Shown: positions 15,954 through 25,166 of the stretch, one piece after another
Position numbering within the stretch: position 1 is the stretch's first letter
How the letters are laid out: the number at the start of each line of letters is the position of its first letter
Origin: a virus
Reading direction: 5' to 3' (one strand)
IMG/VR virus record: IMGVR_UViG_3300026488_000011
Location: 1-64,000 of that record
Length of the DNA: 64,000 nt
Program-made: the position numbers and the translations under genes
Notes under the pieces: generated by a model
The model's database searches: none
What the model was told of the DNA's origin: nothing
The model's input: only the letters and a program-made list of their open reading frames with translations

Positions 15954-17417
15954 TTAAGATACTAACATCATAGTGTTTATAACGTCGCTATATGCTTCTG
16001 ACAATTTATTAAATCTGTGCTTAGGTGCCAATAGTGGACTAAATGTACTATCGGCGAATGTAGGGATAATATATCTGATTGTTGGTCCAGTACCTATACT
16101 GATATCCACGACAGTCTCTCCAAAAGCATTGGCAATTACTGTCATTTTTACCAGTAGCTCATTGTTGTGCGTCAATACCGGAGCTACCTGGTCTATAAAC
16201 TGTACTCTTAGTCTCTCTAACCATGAAGTTATGTCGAGTCCTTCTAGAATAGTAGCTCCTCCTAGTATTTGAGCATCATAAACACCTGTGGCATTTGTGA
16301 AACCTAATGCTACTTCACTGAGAAGATTTTCACTCATTAGGGCATTTATTGCTTCTGCAGTAAATACAGCTAGTCTTGTTTCTAGCTGCGGGTTACTTAA
16401 CTCCTCGCTGTTACTATTATGTTGGATAACAGCCATAGGGTCTCTAGCTAATGTCACAGTAGTAACTGCATCAATACCTGGCTCTAAATATTTCAAATCT
16501 CTCCATTTGAACGCATTTACTTCTTCGTAATTATATAAAGCACTAATAGCTGTGAAGAAGTCCATGGTTTGTCCATTTTCCTCTTCATATACAGATCTAG
16601 TACGAGTAGTGCTAACTGCCGATGAAGTAATGTCTGATTGATCATAGCCTATACCAGCTGCTTTCTTAGCTTTTAATAATCCGGTTAAAGTCTTAGCTAG
16701 ATGAACAGAAGGAATCACTAATTCTTTGTTAGCATCTACTGGTTTAATCAATACTCCGTCAGGAATATAATCTAGTTGATACCCGCCAGTCATGTCGTGA
16801 CTAATACTATGCTTTATTAGAATATCCTCAGGTCTAGCTGCATAAATATTTGCTGTTATTGTCTGTTGATGCTGATATGGATTAACTTCATGTGTTAGAT
16901 CCAGGACATCTATACCTCCGCCAGGCAGATGTAAAATACTTAGTTTCTTAAGTATTCTAGCTATTATAGATCCAGTATTAGGATCCATCATCCTGTGTAC
17001 AATGATAACAGAGTTGACAAAGAATGTTAAGTTATCATCTATTATCGATTTGTCTCCCCTTACAATTGCCTCAGGGGTATCGGTATATCCTTGAAGGACT
17101 GTTACTTTTTCTCCGAATCCTCCAGCACCAGGTTCCACTACTTCTATAAGGAACTTAAATCTTCTTTCTCCCCATCCATACGGTAATTGAGTTTTGATGG
17201 TGGGTGCTGCGCTAGGCAGCATAATGTCTGAAATCGTATGTGCTATCTGCTCAGGCGTAATGTTCGTAGACTCTAGTCTATTCGCCTGTGAGACAATATC
17301 TTCTATTTTGCTAAGCGCCCTATTGTCTAACTGCATGTCCAGAGATCTAACATATTGATCTTTAAACCCCCCTGTTTCGGTTAATATTACTTTGTTTATT
17401 CTAAAATTCTTTTGCAT
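15954..17417 (-). CDS. Putative virion structural protein, 487 aa
   Basis: Large soluble protein of balanced composition, with more Gly, Ala, Pro and Val than its neighbours, typical of abundant capsid or tail proteins. Recognisable stretches are PYGWGERRFKFLIEVVEPG, KVTVLQGYTDTPE and ISIGTGPTIRYIIP. I cannot place it in a family with certainty; the style resembles structural proteins of large myophages. Start ATG 17417 behind AAAAGGAG; perfect TATATTAC 39 bases upstream. Likely head or tail component; a non-virion shell role is an alternative. Confidence 0.6.
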   Translation of the reverse strand: MQKNFRINKVILTETGGFKDQYVRSLDMQLDNRALSKIEDIVSQANRLESTNITPEQIAHTISDIMLPSAAPTIKTQLPYGWGERRFKFLIEVVEPGAGGFGEKVTVLQGYTDTPEAIVRGDKSIIDDNLTFFVNSVIIVHRMMDPNTGSIIARILKKLSILHLPGGGIDVLDLTHEVNPYQHQQTITANIYAARPEDILIKHSISHDMTGGYQLDYIPDGVLIKPVDANKELVIPSVHLAKTLTGLLKAKKAAGIGYDQSDITSSAVSTTRTRSVYEEENGQTMDFFTAISALYNYEEVNAFKWRDLKYLEPGIDAVTTVTLARDPMAVIQHNSNSEELSNPQLETRLAVFTAEAINALMSENLLSEVALGFTNATGVYDAQILGGATILEGLDITSWLERLRVQFIDQVAPVLTHNNELLVKMTVIANAFGETVVDISIGTGPTIRYIIPTFADSTFSPLLAPKHRFNKLSEAYSDVINTMMLVS

Positions 17418-17455
17418 GCTCGCTCCTTTTGTTTGGTTTGTTGGTTTACATCTTA

Positions 17456-17463
17456 GTAATATA
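17456..17463 (-). promoter_or_regulatory. Promoter motif TATATTAC
   Basis: Perfect minus-strand TATATTAC 39 bases before ATG 17417. Confidence 0.6.
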
Positions 17464-17471
17464 TCGTTAAC

Positions 17472-17489
17472 AGACTATGGAAACAGTCT
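17472..17489 (-). terminator. Weak terminator hairpin
   Basis: 5-bp stem (AGACT/AGTCT) after the gene ending at 17491; weaker than the other terminators. Confidence 0.4.
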
Positions 17490-17490
17490 A

Positions 17491-19080
17491 TTAGCTGCCA
17501 TAGATTTCCTTACCGTAATCCTCTACATCTATAATAAACCCCGCTAGTTTATTTTTAAACTCAGGACTAATACTAATTATTCTGTCTTTCTTACCAGATA
17601 GTTTTTCTATTAGTTCAGAGTTTAGTACTGATGCTAAATTCTTTCTAGGATATTCTTTAGATACACTATCTATCCATTCCTTAACCACAGAGGTATACTT
17701 AACTTCTTCTTTGCTTATTATACCTCTATGATATGGAAAGCGTTCTTCCAGCTTCTCTAATAAGTGTTCGTCTATTTTAGTTTTTACAGACAAACTCAAT
17801 CTGTGACTATCATCTTCAAGCTCTATACCGGAAAGCAGCAAGGCTATGTCATTATGTCCTCTGGTCATTGCCCATGTAATAGCTACAGCTAGTCCATTAA
17901 GTATGCCGTCAATCGGTATATAATCAATAGTTCTGGGATCAATAATATGTTTCATTAGGATAGCGACCATATTTATATTTTCTACGGGTATATTTTTATT
18001 TTTCATAGTCTCTAACTGACTTCTAATTTCATAAATCACAGGGATATGTTCCGTCATTTTCATTTGTCCCGCTAATCTCTCTATGTCTTCGTAGATGAAT
18101 ATGAACTCTTCTACAAATCCGGGAGGTACTGTAGTCGGTACTCTATATGTCTCCAATGCCGATTCGCTGTCGCCATCCTCACCACCACCCATAGTGTGTT
18201 GTTTAATCTTTATATTACTACTGCTGCCTATATCTTTCAGTTTTATCTTATTCTTCACAAAGTTATATAGTCTGCTTACTAGATGTTTTTCATCAGTACC
18301 AAATATCTCGCTACTTAGTAAAAGTTTCTGGAATAACACAGAACCTAGTACATAATATGGCATATCATCGTTGCTAACTACTTTTTCTATTAATCTTACA
18401 GAATTTTCCTCTTCGTTTAGTAGTCCTATGTTAACTAGTTTTGTGACATAGTCCAATAATTTCTGAAATGGAGGAGTCTTAAATATAGGATGTCCTACAT
18501 AGAAGTTTAGTAAAATGTACTCTTTGTAGTTAGCAGGTATTTGTCCGGCTTTTAAAGTAGCAAACTCTGCTACCGGTCCTAATGTAGATTTTAAGATAGT
18601 AAGTAAAGCTACGAGCCAGATGTAATCTTCTTTTAAATAAGTTTGTTCCCTGCTGCCCTCTTCATTGTCTATCATGGACTGATCGAAAACATCTTTTAAT
18701 ATACTAGGCGGCTTAATAATGCCGGTTTGTTTAATCCAATCATATACCTCTTGAATGTCAAACATGTCTAATATATTATGTACTGGTTCTACTGGTAGAG
18801 GTTCTAGACTGGGTCTGGTAATGACTTTCTCTAGCTCTTCTTTTGCCAACTCCTCTCTTTTATAGAGCTCTTCGGCAAAGTCCTTTCCTTTATGCTCTAT
18901 GAATCTATTAAGGATATAGAACACTCCTTCAGGATCAGGTCTATCTTTCAATCTCCTATTAATAACCGATTCTATGTAGAAGGTAAGCGGTTCCTTACCT
19001 TCTACTTTTGTTTCTACACTCGTGCTACCTGCAAATAGATTTTTTAATGCAAAATATGGATATACTTTAGGAAGCTCCAT
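17491..19080 (-). CDS. Hypothetical protein, 529 aa
   Basis: Not recognised. Mostly helical protein. A glycine/acidic linker (MGGGEDGDSES, about residues 297-308) divides an N-terminal half from a C-terminal helical domain. No catalytic motif or membrane segment is evident. Start ATG 19080 behind AAAAGGAG. It lies directly after the SSB-like gene with a 23-base spacer, so the two may be co-transcribed and could both act in DNA metabolism. A virion role is an equal alternative. Confidence 0.65.
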   Translation of the reverse strand: MELPKVYPYFALKNLFAGSTSVETKVEGKEPLTFYIESVINRRLKDRPDPEGVFYILNRFIEHKGKDFAEELYKREELAKEELEKVITRPSLEPLPVEPVHNILDMFDIQEVYDWIKQTGIIKPPSILKDVFDQSMIDNEEGSREQTYLKEDYIWLVALLTILKSTLGPVAEFATLKAGQIPANYKEYILLNFYVGHPIFKTPPFQKLLDYVTKLVNIGLLNEEENSVRLIEKVVSNDDMPYYVLGSVLFQKLLLSSEIFGTDEKHLVSRLYNFVKNKIKLKDIGSSSNIKIKQHTMGGGEDGDSESALETYRVPTTVPPGFVEEFIFIYEDIERLAGQMKMTEHIPVIYEIRSQLETMKNKNIPVENINMVAILMKHIIDPRTIDYIPIDGILNGLAVAITWAMTRGHNDIALLLSGIELEDDSHRLSLSVKTKIDEHLLEKLEERFPYHRGIISKEEVKYTSVVKEWIDSVSKEYPRKNLASVLNSELIEKLSGKKDRIISISPEFKNKLAGFIIDVEDYGKEIYGS

Positions 19081-19103
19081 TTATTCTCCTTTTGTTTGGT
19101 TTA

Positions 19104-19748
19104 TTAGAAAAGTTCGTCAAAATCGTCAACAGCTGTATCTTTAGATTCGTTTTTAGGTTTACTATTCTTTTTATCAGATTCACCTTGTCTTAATGGTTTG
19201 TTAGAATCAAAATCAGATTCTTCATCTTCCAAGACTTCAGGGAACATATCTAACACTTTGTCCAGTGTAATGGCGTATCCAATAGTCCAATCCTCGCTAG
19301 CTTCAGTTTCAGAAACAGGTTTACCGTTTTTGAAAAACTTCACATATGGACTTGGTAACAACTTAAAGTAAAATTTTTTACCGCCTGCGTCTTCTACACC
19401 AAAGTAGTTAATTATCTCTCCTTCAAAGTCTTTTCTACCTAATACTATATAACCAGATAACTTAGTATCCCTGGTCATTTTGTCATTTTCCCATACAGGA
19501 GATCTTACTTCTACTTTGTAATTATATCCTGGATCTTGGTTATTTAGTTCTTTCAATTTTTCTACTACTATCTGTAGCGCCACTCTGTTTACAGGTAAAT
19601 GTAGTTGCATCTTAGGAGTCTTACCTATATCACCTGTAAAAACCATTAATCTTAGGAAATTCTTATAACCGCTTAGCTTCAATCTAGCTTCTTTATTACC
19701 GTTTACAGTGAATAAAGTAGCTTTTGTTAATATCTTTTGTTTATCCAT
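19104..19748 (-). CDS. Putative single-stranded DNA-binding protein
   Basis: 214 residues. The first 160 are beta-rich with basic and aromatic residues (KNFLRLMVF, KMQLHLPVN, KKFYFKLLPSPYVKFFKNGK), compatible with an OB-like core. A disordered linker rich in Lys, Ser, Asp and Glu (170-205) then ends in DDFDELF. An acidic tail ending in aromatic or hydrophobic residues is characteristic of bacterial and phage SSBs, where it recruits replication and repair partners. Start ATG 19748 behind AAAAGGAG; TATATCAT lies 40 bases upstream. The call rests on architecture, not on a recognised family signature. Confidence 0.45.
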   Translation of the reverse strand: MDKQKILTKATLFTVNGNKEARLKLSGYKNFLRLMVFTGDIGKTPKMQLHLPVNRVALQIVVEKLKELNNQDPGYNYKVEVRSPVWENDKMTRDTKLSGYIVLGRKDFEGEIINYFGVEDAGGKKFYFKLLPSPYVKFFKNGKPVSETEASEDWTIGYAITLDKVLDMFPEVLEDEESDFDSNKPLRQGESDKKNSKPKNESKDTAVDDFDELF

Positions 19749-19787
19749 TATTACTCCTTTTGTATTTTCTAGACTGCGTCCTAATTA

Positions 19788-19795
19788 ATGATATA
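19788..19795 (-). promoter_or_regulatory. Promoter-like motif TATATCAT
   Basis: Minus-strand TATATCATTAA 40 bases before ATG 19748, preceded by a TTTTATTTTA tract like the other members of this motif group. Confidence 0.5.
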
Positions 19796-19812
19796 ATTGT
19801 AAAATAAAATGT

Positions 19813-19845
19813 GTATACATGTGAGATACTGCCTCACATGTATAC
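19813..19845 (-). terminator. Terminator hairpin, 13-bp stem
   Basis: 13-bp perfect stem with 7-nt loop overlapping the stop region of the gene ending at 19834. Confidence 0.8.
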
Positions 19846-20667
19846 TCTAGGTATTTTTGTTATTATTGCGTTATATCTAGACAGATCAGAAGATCTCAGA
19901 TCGTCCTTAATTTTAGTTAGTTTGGTATTGTAATTCCATCTTTTGTTTAGGGCTACTTCATAAATCCATTCTCTTAACTCTAGCTCTCTAGGTCTGATAT
20001 ATAAATCATCACCCATTATATAATACAATATTTCGTTAAATGGTATAATGCTCATATCTTTTTTCCCTATTTTATGCATCTTTGTATACCATTTATTGTA
20101 TTTCTTAATCTCTCCAGTATAAGATTCTATCAGATGTGTGTCTGGATGGTATTGATAATTTAACAGATCTATACCTACATGTGTAGTCAACAGTGTCTTT
20201 TGTCCTCTCATATCTGGTTTTGGTAAATATAGTGTCGTATTGAGAATAGGGAACAATTTCTCATCTGTCAAAATTTTAGCCATAGTTTCTATAGCAATCA
20301 TGCTTTCTTGTTTAAATCCTTTAAAATCGGAAATCTTTCTAACATTGTCTAACTTCTTAAACAGAGGTTTGTAGTTGTTAAAGTAAAAAATAACCTTTCC
20401 ATCTTTCAGATTCTCATTTATTATTTCAACTTCTGATAATAGTTCGTCTATTATCTTTAGCAAATTGGATTCTAGTCTTAAAAATCTAATCTTATCACTT
20501 GCTCTACCAGGCAGTAGGTTTATTAAATTTCTTAACAATGTTTTTACGTTAAACAGATAAACATCGTAGAATTTTAACAAGTCTTTCTCGATTATTTTTT
20601 CTAGAATTATACCGGTAGCGAAATTAATACCGGTATAACTTTTGTACTTACTGGGTATTAGACTCAT
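19834..20667 (-). CDS. Hypothetical protein, 277 aa
   Basis: Not recognised. ATG 20667 is 6 bases after AAAGGA and was preferred to an in-frame TTG at 20673. Basic, helical protein with KFYDVYLFNVKTLLRNLINLLPGRASDKIRFLR near the N-terminus and a WYTKMHKIGKKD stretch later. It is separated by 39 bases from the SbcD-like gene upstream on the same strand, so a DNA-related role is possible but unproven. Confidence 0.65.
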   Translation of the reverse strand: MSLIPSKYKSYTGINFATGIILEKIIEKDLLKFYDVYLFNVKTLLRNLINLLPGRASDKIRFLRLESNLLKIIDELLSEVEIINENLKDGKVIFYFNNYKPLFKKLDNVRKISDFKGFKQESMIAIETMAKILTDEKLFPILNTTLYLPKPDMRGQKTLLTTHVGIDLLNYQYHPDTHLIESYTGEIKKYNKWYTKMHKIGKKDMSIIPFNEILYYIMGDDLYIRPRELELREWIYEVALNKRWNYNTKLTKIKDDLRSSDLSRYNAIITKIPRVYM

Positions 20668-20698
20668 CTTCAATCCTTTCTTAGCTATTTCTAGCTAA

Positions 20699-20706
20699 GT
20701 AATATA
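20699..20706 (-). promoter_or_regulatory. Promoter motif TATATTAC
   Basis: Perfect minus-strand TATATTAC 32 bases before ATG 20667, directly adjacent to the stop of the SbcD-like gene. Confidence 0.55.
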
Positions 20707-21825
20707 TTATAGTATATTTTTTAATTCAGCTTCTAACATATTTTTATCGACGTCAGGAGATATATTTTCTTTCACATATTGCTCAATGGTTTCTGAGTCT
20801 AATTTAGTTAATTCTATTTCTGTAGTTTTCTCAAGATCGAGTTCTTTCTCTTTTAAGTTTTGATTAGATTTCTTTTCTACTTTGAATTTTAGGTTAGGAT
20901 ATTTTTCCTTTAACTCTATCAAGTTTTGACTAAGAGCCGATCTATCGTTTACTATAAATCTGATATGGCCTTTATCTAGTTTTTTGTTTAATTTTTCTAA
21001 TTCTTTTTCTATCGCATCCCAACTCGTTTTATCTAAATCAAATGTCTTAAAATATAACGCATTTGTATTTTCTAATACCTTGTAATCAAATGTCCCGTCA
21101 GAATTCAGATACACTAACAAACCTCCCTTAATATCTCCCTCGTCGGCAAAAGTCAATCTATCAAAACTTCCAGGGACTAGTATGTTTTCATATTGACTTC
21201 TATTATGTACATGTCCGCAATTTATTGTATACCTAGCTAATTTTACATATTCGTCTTGATCGTGAAACGACTCTGATTGGATATGCGGTATTTGATATTT
21301 AAAAGCACCATGCATTACTATCACATCTACTTTATCTAAATCATTTTCTTCCAACTTCTTTTTAACATCTTCTAACACCTCAGAAGCTTTATGCTTCCAT
21401 TCATCCGGAATATATAGAAACCATAGACCTAAATCTTCTATGTACTCGACATCCAACTCTTCGAAGTATTTATAGTCTACCTTATCCTCTAGTCCTAGTG
21501 ATTTTATTATTTCGGTAAGCTGTTTCACTTGCTTCCTGTCATGACTAGGAGTGCCTTCTAAGATTCTTAATTTAATGTTATTCATACTGCAATATTGTAC
21601 CAATCTTGATAACCAACTATAGGCTAATATACTGTCTTTGTTAGCATTTGATAATAATCTGTCAAATACATCCCCAGATATTATTATCATATCCACGTTG
21701 TCTATATCTCTTTTATATTTTATAAAAAATCTGTCCAAATTGTTTATAATGTTGGTTGTTTTATTTATATCGTGTCCCAAATGTATATCTGATAATAGTA
21801 AATATTTTACTATATGTTTATTCAT
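20707..21825 (-). CDS. SbcD/Mre11-type nuclease subunit (T4 gp47-like)
   Basis: 372-residue metallophosphoesterase. Metal-binding motifs in order: SDIHLGH (D13, H15), SGDVFD (D52), GTPSHD (91-96) in place of the usual GNHD, MHG (171-173) and CGHVH (203-207). The C-terminal third is helical and charged, as in subunits that contact an SbcC/gp46 ATPase. Known: the complex degrades and processes DNA ends for recombination. No SbcC-like ATPase gene is in the window. Start ATG 21825 with a short AGAGG site. It is divergent from the plus-strand gene at 21872, so the 46-base spacer must hold promoters in both directions. Confidence 0.88.
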   Translation of the reverse strand: MNKHIVKYLLLSDIHLGHDINKTTNIINNLDRFFIKYKRDIDNVDMIIISGDVFDRLLSNANKDSILAYSWLSRLVQYCSMNNIKLRILEGTPSHDRKQVKQLTEIIKSLGLEDKVDYKYFEELDVEYIEDLGLWFLYIPDEWKHKASEVLEDVKKKLEENDLDKVDVIVMHGAFKYQIPHIQSESFHDQDEYVKLARYTINCGHVHNRSQYENILVPGSFDRLTFADEGDIKGGLLVYLNSDGTFDYKVLENTNALYFKTFDLDKTSWDAIEKELEKLNKKLDKGHIRFIVNDRSALSQNLIELKEKYPNLKFKVEKKSNQNLKEKELDLEKTTEIELTKLDSETIEQYVKENISPDVDKNMLEAELKNIL

Positions 21826-21871
21826 ACCTCTGCCTTTCTGTGAAAATCATATTAGTAGTAAGGAGTAAACA

Positions 21872-22288
21872 ATGTCAACATTACCCACATTATCAGGGGC
21901 TGGCTTTACCAATGATGGTAGAGTAAAACTCTATAAGTTATTTGCTTACTTTATAGCTAGTGATTATTCTCAAACAGTATTATACTATGGGAATGTATCC
22001 AGCCTAAAGTATCTATTAATGAAATACGGAGACGACTTTACTACATTAAAGTCTGAAATAAATTCTACCTTAATGTCTATGTATAGGAGATACTTTCCTA
22101 CAGTAGAAGTAAACACTGATGTAGTGGAAGAGAATGGTCCTGATGGTACTGTCTACAATAAATTAACCATAGAAATTACATGCATAGATAAAGATAACAA
22201 AGAGTATAGTCTCACCCAGGACATTAGATATGCAAACGATATCATCCAAGAGTTAGACAACATACTAACTAGATTAAATCAAGTATAA
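21872..22288 (+). CDS. Hypothetical protein, possible baseplate component
   Basis: 138 residues behind AAGGAG. The N-terminus SGAGFTNDGRVKLYKLFAYF is followed by INSTLMSMYRRYFPTVEV and a beta-hairpin (KLTIEITCIDKDNKEYSL). This vaguely recalls gp25-like baseplate proteins, where short helices precede a two-strand domain, but key residues cannot be matched. First of a two-gene plus-strand unit preceding a series of probable tail genes. Virion role is a low-confidence inference. Confidence 0.6.
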   Translation: MSTLPTLSGAGFTNDGRVKLYKLFAYFIASDYSQTVLYYGNVSSLKYLLMKYGDDFTTLKSEINSTLMSMYRRYFPTVEVNTDVVEENGPDGTVYNKLTIEITCIDKDNKEYSLTQDIRYANDIIQELDNILTRLNQV

Positions 22289-22298
22289 GGAGTGTTAA

Positions 22299-22913
22299 AT
22301 GGAATCTAAACAAAACAATAACCCTATGGAAGCTTTAGTAAAACAAAATAAGAATGAACTAAAAAAGTATCTAGAGGACATGAGTGGTATAGTGAAAGAA
22401 GCAATAGTGGAAGATGTGGAATTAGTTAGATCGGATTTTGAAAAATACTTTTTACCTATGATTACAATGCAGGTGGAACCTAATGAGGAAAACATGAAAA
22501 GGTTTATAAACAATATTTTGGCAGTGACTGAATCTTACTTCTTGGGAATAAAGGTAATCGATGATGTTACCAAGGAAGAATTATTCCTGTTACCTCCATT
22601 GATGCTAGATCTAGACCTTAACGACCCTATGATGAGAAACATTAGTTTCTTTAAATTACTAAATATGTACAAGAGCATCGAAGAAAATAGTGGTTCAGAA
22701 GCTAGAGCTTTTCTAGGTAAAACATTACCAGCGTTAGCAAGTCAAGCTTTCAAACCTGATCCTGAAAAAACAAAGAGATATATGGAAGGCCTATTAAAGC
22801 TATATAAGTTCTACGGTTTATTAGACGAAAAAGGACAACCGCTAGAAAACACCCAAAATGGTAATAGAGAATATGAAGATAATATAGGAGAATTTTTGGA
22901 TTATGACGATTAG
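22299..22913 (+). CDS. Hypothetical helical protein, 204 aa
   Basis: Not recognised. Starts 10 bases after the previous stop behind AAGGAG, so co-transcribed with it. Mainly helical with acidic ends; SFFKLLNMYKSIEENSG and RYMEGLLKLYKFYGLL are amphipathic segments. No cysteine. The stop lies inside a bidirectional terminator. Confidence 0.65.
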   Translation: MESKQNNNPMEALVKQNKNELKKYLEDMSGIVKEAIVEDVELVRSDFEKYFLPMITMQVEPNEENMKRFINNILAVTESYFLGIKVIDDVTKEELFLLPPLMLDLDLNDPMMRNISFFKLLNMYKSIEENSGSEARAFLGKTLPALASQAFKPDPEKTKRYMEGLLKLYKFYGLLDEKGQPLENTQNGNREYEDNIGEFLDYDD

Positions 22914-22930
22914 GAAATATCCTAATCGTC
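22905..22930. terminator. Bidirectional terminator
   Basis: 11-bp perfect stem between convergent genes; contains both stop codons. Confidence 0.8.
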
Positions 22931-23272
22931 AATCACTAATTCTCTTTCTAACGGATCTAGTAAAATACTATAGAGATACATATCGTTTTCAAGATCTCTA
23001 CTTATCACCATCATTCTTTTTTTGTTGCCTATAAAAAATGTTATCATAATAGGTGTTCCGTCTGATGTTAAATTGTTTATCAGGTCCTTATTTTTCTCGA
23101 TGATATCATTTGCCAATAATCTAGTAAGAATGTTGTAAAACAACTCCTTGTCCCTAAGAGGATCATATTTGAATTTGGTAATAGATTTCATAATTTCCTT
23201 AGTTCTCTCGATTAAATCCTCTATACTACTCTCTAGAATGTAAGAATTATTCTTCTCATGTTTTAACTTCAT
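22922..23272 (-). CDS. Hypothetical protein, 116 aa
   Basis: Not recognised. Start ATG 23272 behind AAAGGAG, 11 bases after the preceding gene, so co-transcribed. Helical N-terminal two thirds; then a beta hairpin (TPIMITFFIGNKKRMMVIS). May be an accessory protein of the hub-like gene it follows. Confidence 0.65.
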   Translation of the reverse strand: MKLKHEKNNSYILESSIEDLIERTKEIMKSITKFKYDPLRDKELFYNILTRLLANDIIEKNKDLINNLTSDGTPIMITFFIGNKKRMMVISRDLENDMYLYSILLDPLERELVIDD

Positions 23273-23283
23273 TTCTATCTCCT

Positions 23284-24585
23284 TTATTTTTCTAACGTAA
23301 AATTCAGTAATCCTGCATTTTCTCGCTTTATGATATTGTAACTTAAACTCAGTTGCTGTAGGTTACCTCTCTTTTCCGCTACTCTATCGTTTTTCAAGTA
23401 CACGTATTTTAATAACATACCTGGCTTGAATATTCTTTCATCTATGTTTCTTAACAATACTTTAGCGTCTATTGTACTGTTTTTTAAGATCTGGCTCCTG
23501 AATTTATATAGGTTATCATCGAAGTTTGTGTTAATTAAATTAGGTATCATATTCGCTAATTTATCAGAGAAGACATGCTCGGTCATGGCATGTTTATCCA
23601 CTACCATCTCTTCTTCATTTACTAGAGTAAAGTCCTTGCTGATTGCTGGTAGAGGATATGTGATATTTAAACCACTTCCATACTTGGTTAGTTTGTTAGC
23701 TACTTGATTATCTATCTCTATATCGTTAGTGACGATTTTGTAGATTTTATTTTCCTTTAAATATGTGACATCGTTAAGATCAATACCTATAGTCTTACTG
23801 TTATAAAAGATAAGTTTAGGTTCATGACTAATATCAAATATCTCATGGTTATAGAGCTGGTAGATGTAACTTCTGTATTTACCCTCTCTGAGTTGTTTTA
23901 TAAATGAATTTATCCCACCATTATATACACCATAGTCAAAGTCCTGTAGATAATGAGGTAATTTAGCTAACTTAGTAAATGATTTTACAATTATGTGGTC
24001 ATAAATCCTTTTATTATCTGGTAGTCTCATATCGATACTATAGTCAATATTCTTACCTGCAATTCTTACTCTATTCATAGAGTAAGATAATAATGTCTTT
24101 ATTACGTTTTCTACAGTAGTGTCTTTATAAACGCCACTCACATACAACTGCCTATAAATAGCTAAAATAGGATCAATGCATTGTCCTTTTACTAATACTA
24201 CATCCATAGTGTTTAACTTATCCTTATCTAATCCATCATACCTACTGTTTTCAAACTCTTTTTCTTGCGATAAAATCATGAATTTATATCTAGTTATTCT
24301 AGGCACATTTTCATCTGGAAACTTTACTAGAATTGATATTTCTAAGTTATCCTTTTTAGGGTAAACATGTTTTAAGTAATCACCCATAGGCATCAAGAAG
24401 TCTACCGTGATTTCAGAAGATATAGCCGAGTTATAATTCTCCACCACATCGTAATACAATGGATAGTTGATAGGGATATCTTCAGTATCCGTATGTAGTA
24501 TATACCTAATATCTGGAAATACAAATCGATTAGAATTATTGATTATTGATCTTACCTCTTTTTCTAGCAATTTAGCTGTATACAT
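23284..24585 (-). CDS. Putative tail hub or baseplate protein
   Basis: 433 residues. Of two in-frame ATGs, 24585 has the better spacing to AAGAAGG. Beta-rich with scattered basic loops: VDFLMPMGDYLKHVYPKKDN followed by LEISILVKFP, VVLVKGQCIDPIL, and a C-terminal LLRNIDERIFKPGMLLKYVY, LSYNII pattern. The alternation of beta strands with YFNTKTIG-like loops recalls gp27/gpD hub-type proteins of contractile tails, but this is a general resemblance only. It is the last large gene of a block (23-28 kb) of similarly sized structural-type proteins. Confidence 0.5.
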   Translation of the reverse strand: MYTAKLLEKEVRSIINNSNRFVFPDIRYILHTDTEDIPINYPLYYDVVENYNSAISSEITVDFLMPMGDYLKHVYPKKDNLEISILVKFPDENVPRITRYKFMILSQEKEFENSRYDGLDKDKLNTMDVVLVKGQCIDPILAIYRQLYVSGVYKDTTVENVIKTLLSYSMNRVRIAGKNIDYSIDMRLPDNKRIYDHIIVKSFTKLAKLPHYLQDFDYGVYNGGINSFIKQLREGKYRSYIYQLYNHEIFDISHEPKLIFYNSKTIGIDLNDVTYLKENKIYKIVTNDIEIDNQVANKLTKYGSGLNITYPLPAISKDFTLVNEEEMVVDKHAMTEHVFSDKLANMIPNLINTNFDDNLYKFRSQILKNSTIDAKVLLRNIDERIFKPGMLLKYVYLKNDRVAEKRGNLQQLSLSYNIIKRENAGLLNFTLEK

Positions 24586-24638
24586 CGTCATCCTTCTTAA
24601 TGTATTTTATTCATAAAAGGATAGGAAAGAATATTAAT

Positions 24639-24664
24639 GCTAGAGGTTTAGTCAAACCTCTAGC
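24639..24664 (-). terminator. Terminator hairpin, 11-bp stem
   Basis: 11-bp perfect stem overlapping the end of the gene at 24652. Confidence 0.75.
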
Positions 24665-25164
24665 TTACTGATATCGATCTTAGGTCCAGTAGGTCCTTGG
24701 ACAAACATGTCTTCTCCAAAATCATCTTCCTCAATTTCTTCTTTAATTTTATTCTGGATATAATCTTTATTTATATCTAATACATTTTCTAGAAATAATT
24801 CCATCTTTTCCTTTAGTAAGTTGTCATCAGTGCTTACTGAGTATTTTAGTAGTTCTAAAGCTTCTGCTATGGATTCTGCTATATGCGGGATTTCATTACT
24901 GTCTTTTATAAATATTGGAAAACCGTCGTAGTTTATGTCTATCAAACGACTGATAGGCAACATTACAGTATCCATTTCTTTTACTGTTTGCTTTCTATCT
25001 AGTTTGCCATCCACAAACACTCCAGGTAGACCAAAGTTCTCCAGTTCTGCTTCTGAATAAAGAGCCAGTCTAGGCACTCTCACTAGCACTAATCTTTTTA
25101 GGTTATCAAAAACTTTTCTTCTTAGTTCGATAGGACTAATATAGCCTCCAATTGGTGTATTCAT
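24652..25164 (-). CDS. Hypothetical protein, 170 aa
   Basis: Not recognised. ATG 25164 behind AAAGGA was preferred to TTG 25170. Starts with NTPIGGYISPIELRRKVF, then helices and an acidic region ending in GPTGPKIDISKLEV. Begins 2 bases after the stop of the 413-residue structural-type gene and is probably made together with it. Confidence 0.65.
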   Translation of the reverse strand: MNTPIGGYISPIELRRKVFDNLKRLVLVRVPRLALYSEAELENFGLPGVFVDGKLDRKQTVKEMDTVMLPISRLIDINYDGFPIFIKDSNEIPHIAESIAEALELLKYSVSTDDNLLKEKMELFLENVLDINKDYIQNKIKEEIEEDDFGEDMFVQGPTGPKIDISKLEV

Positions 25165-25166
25165 TT

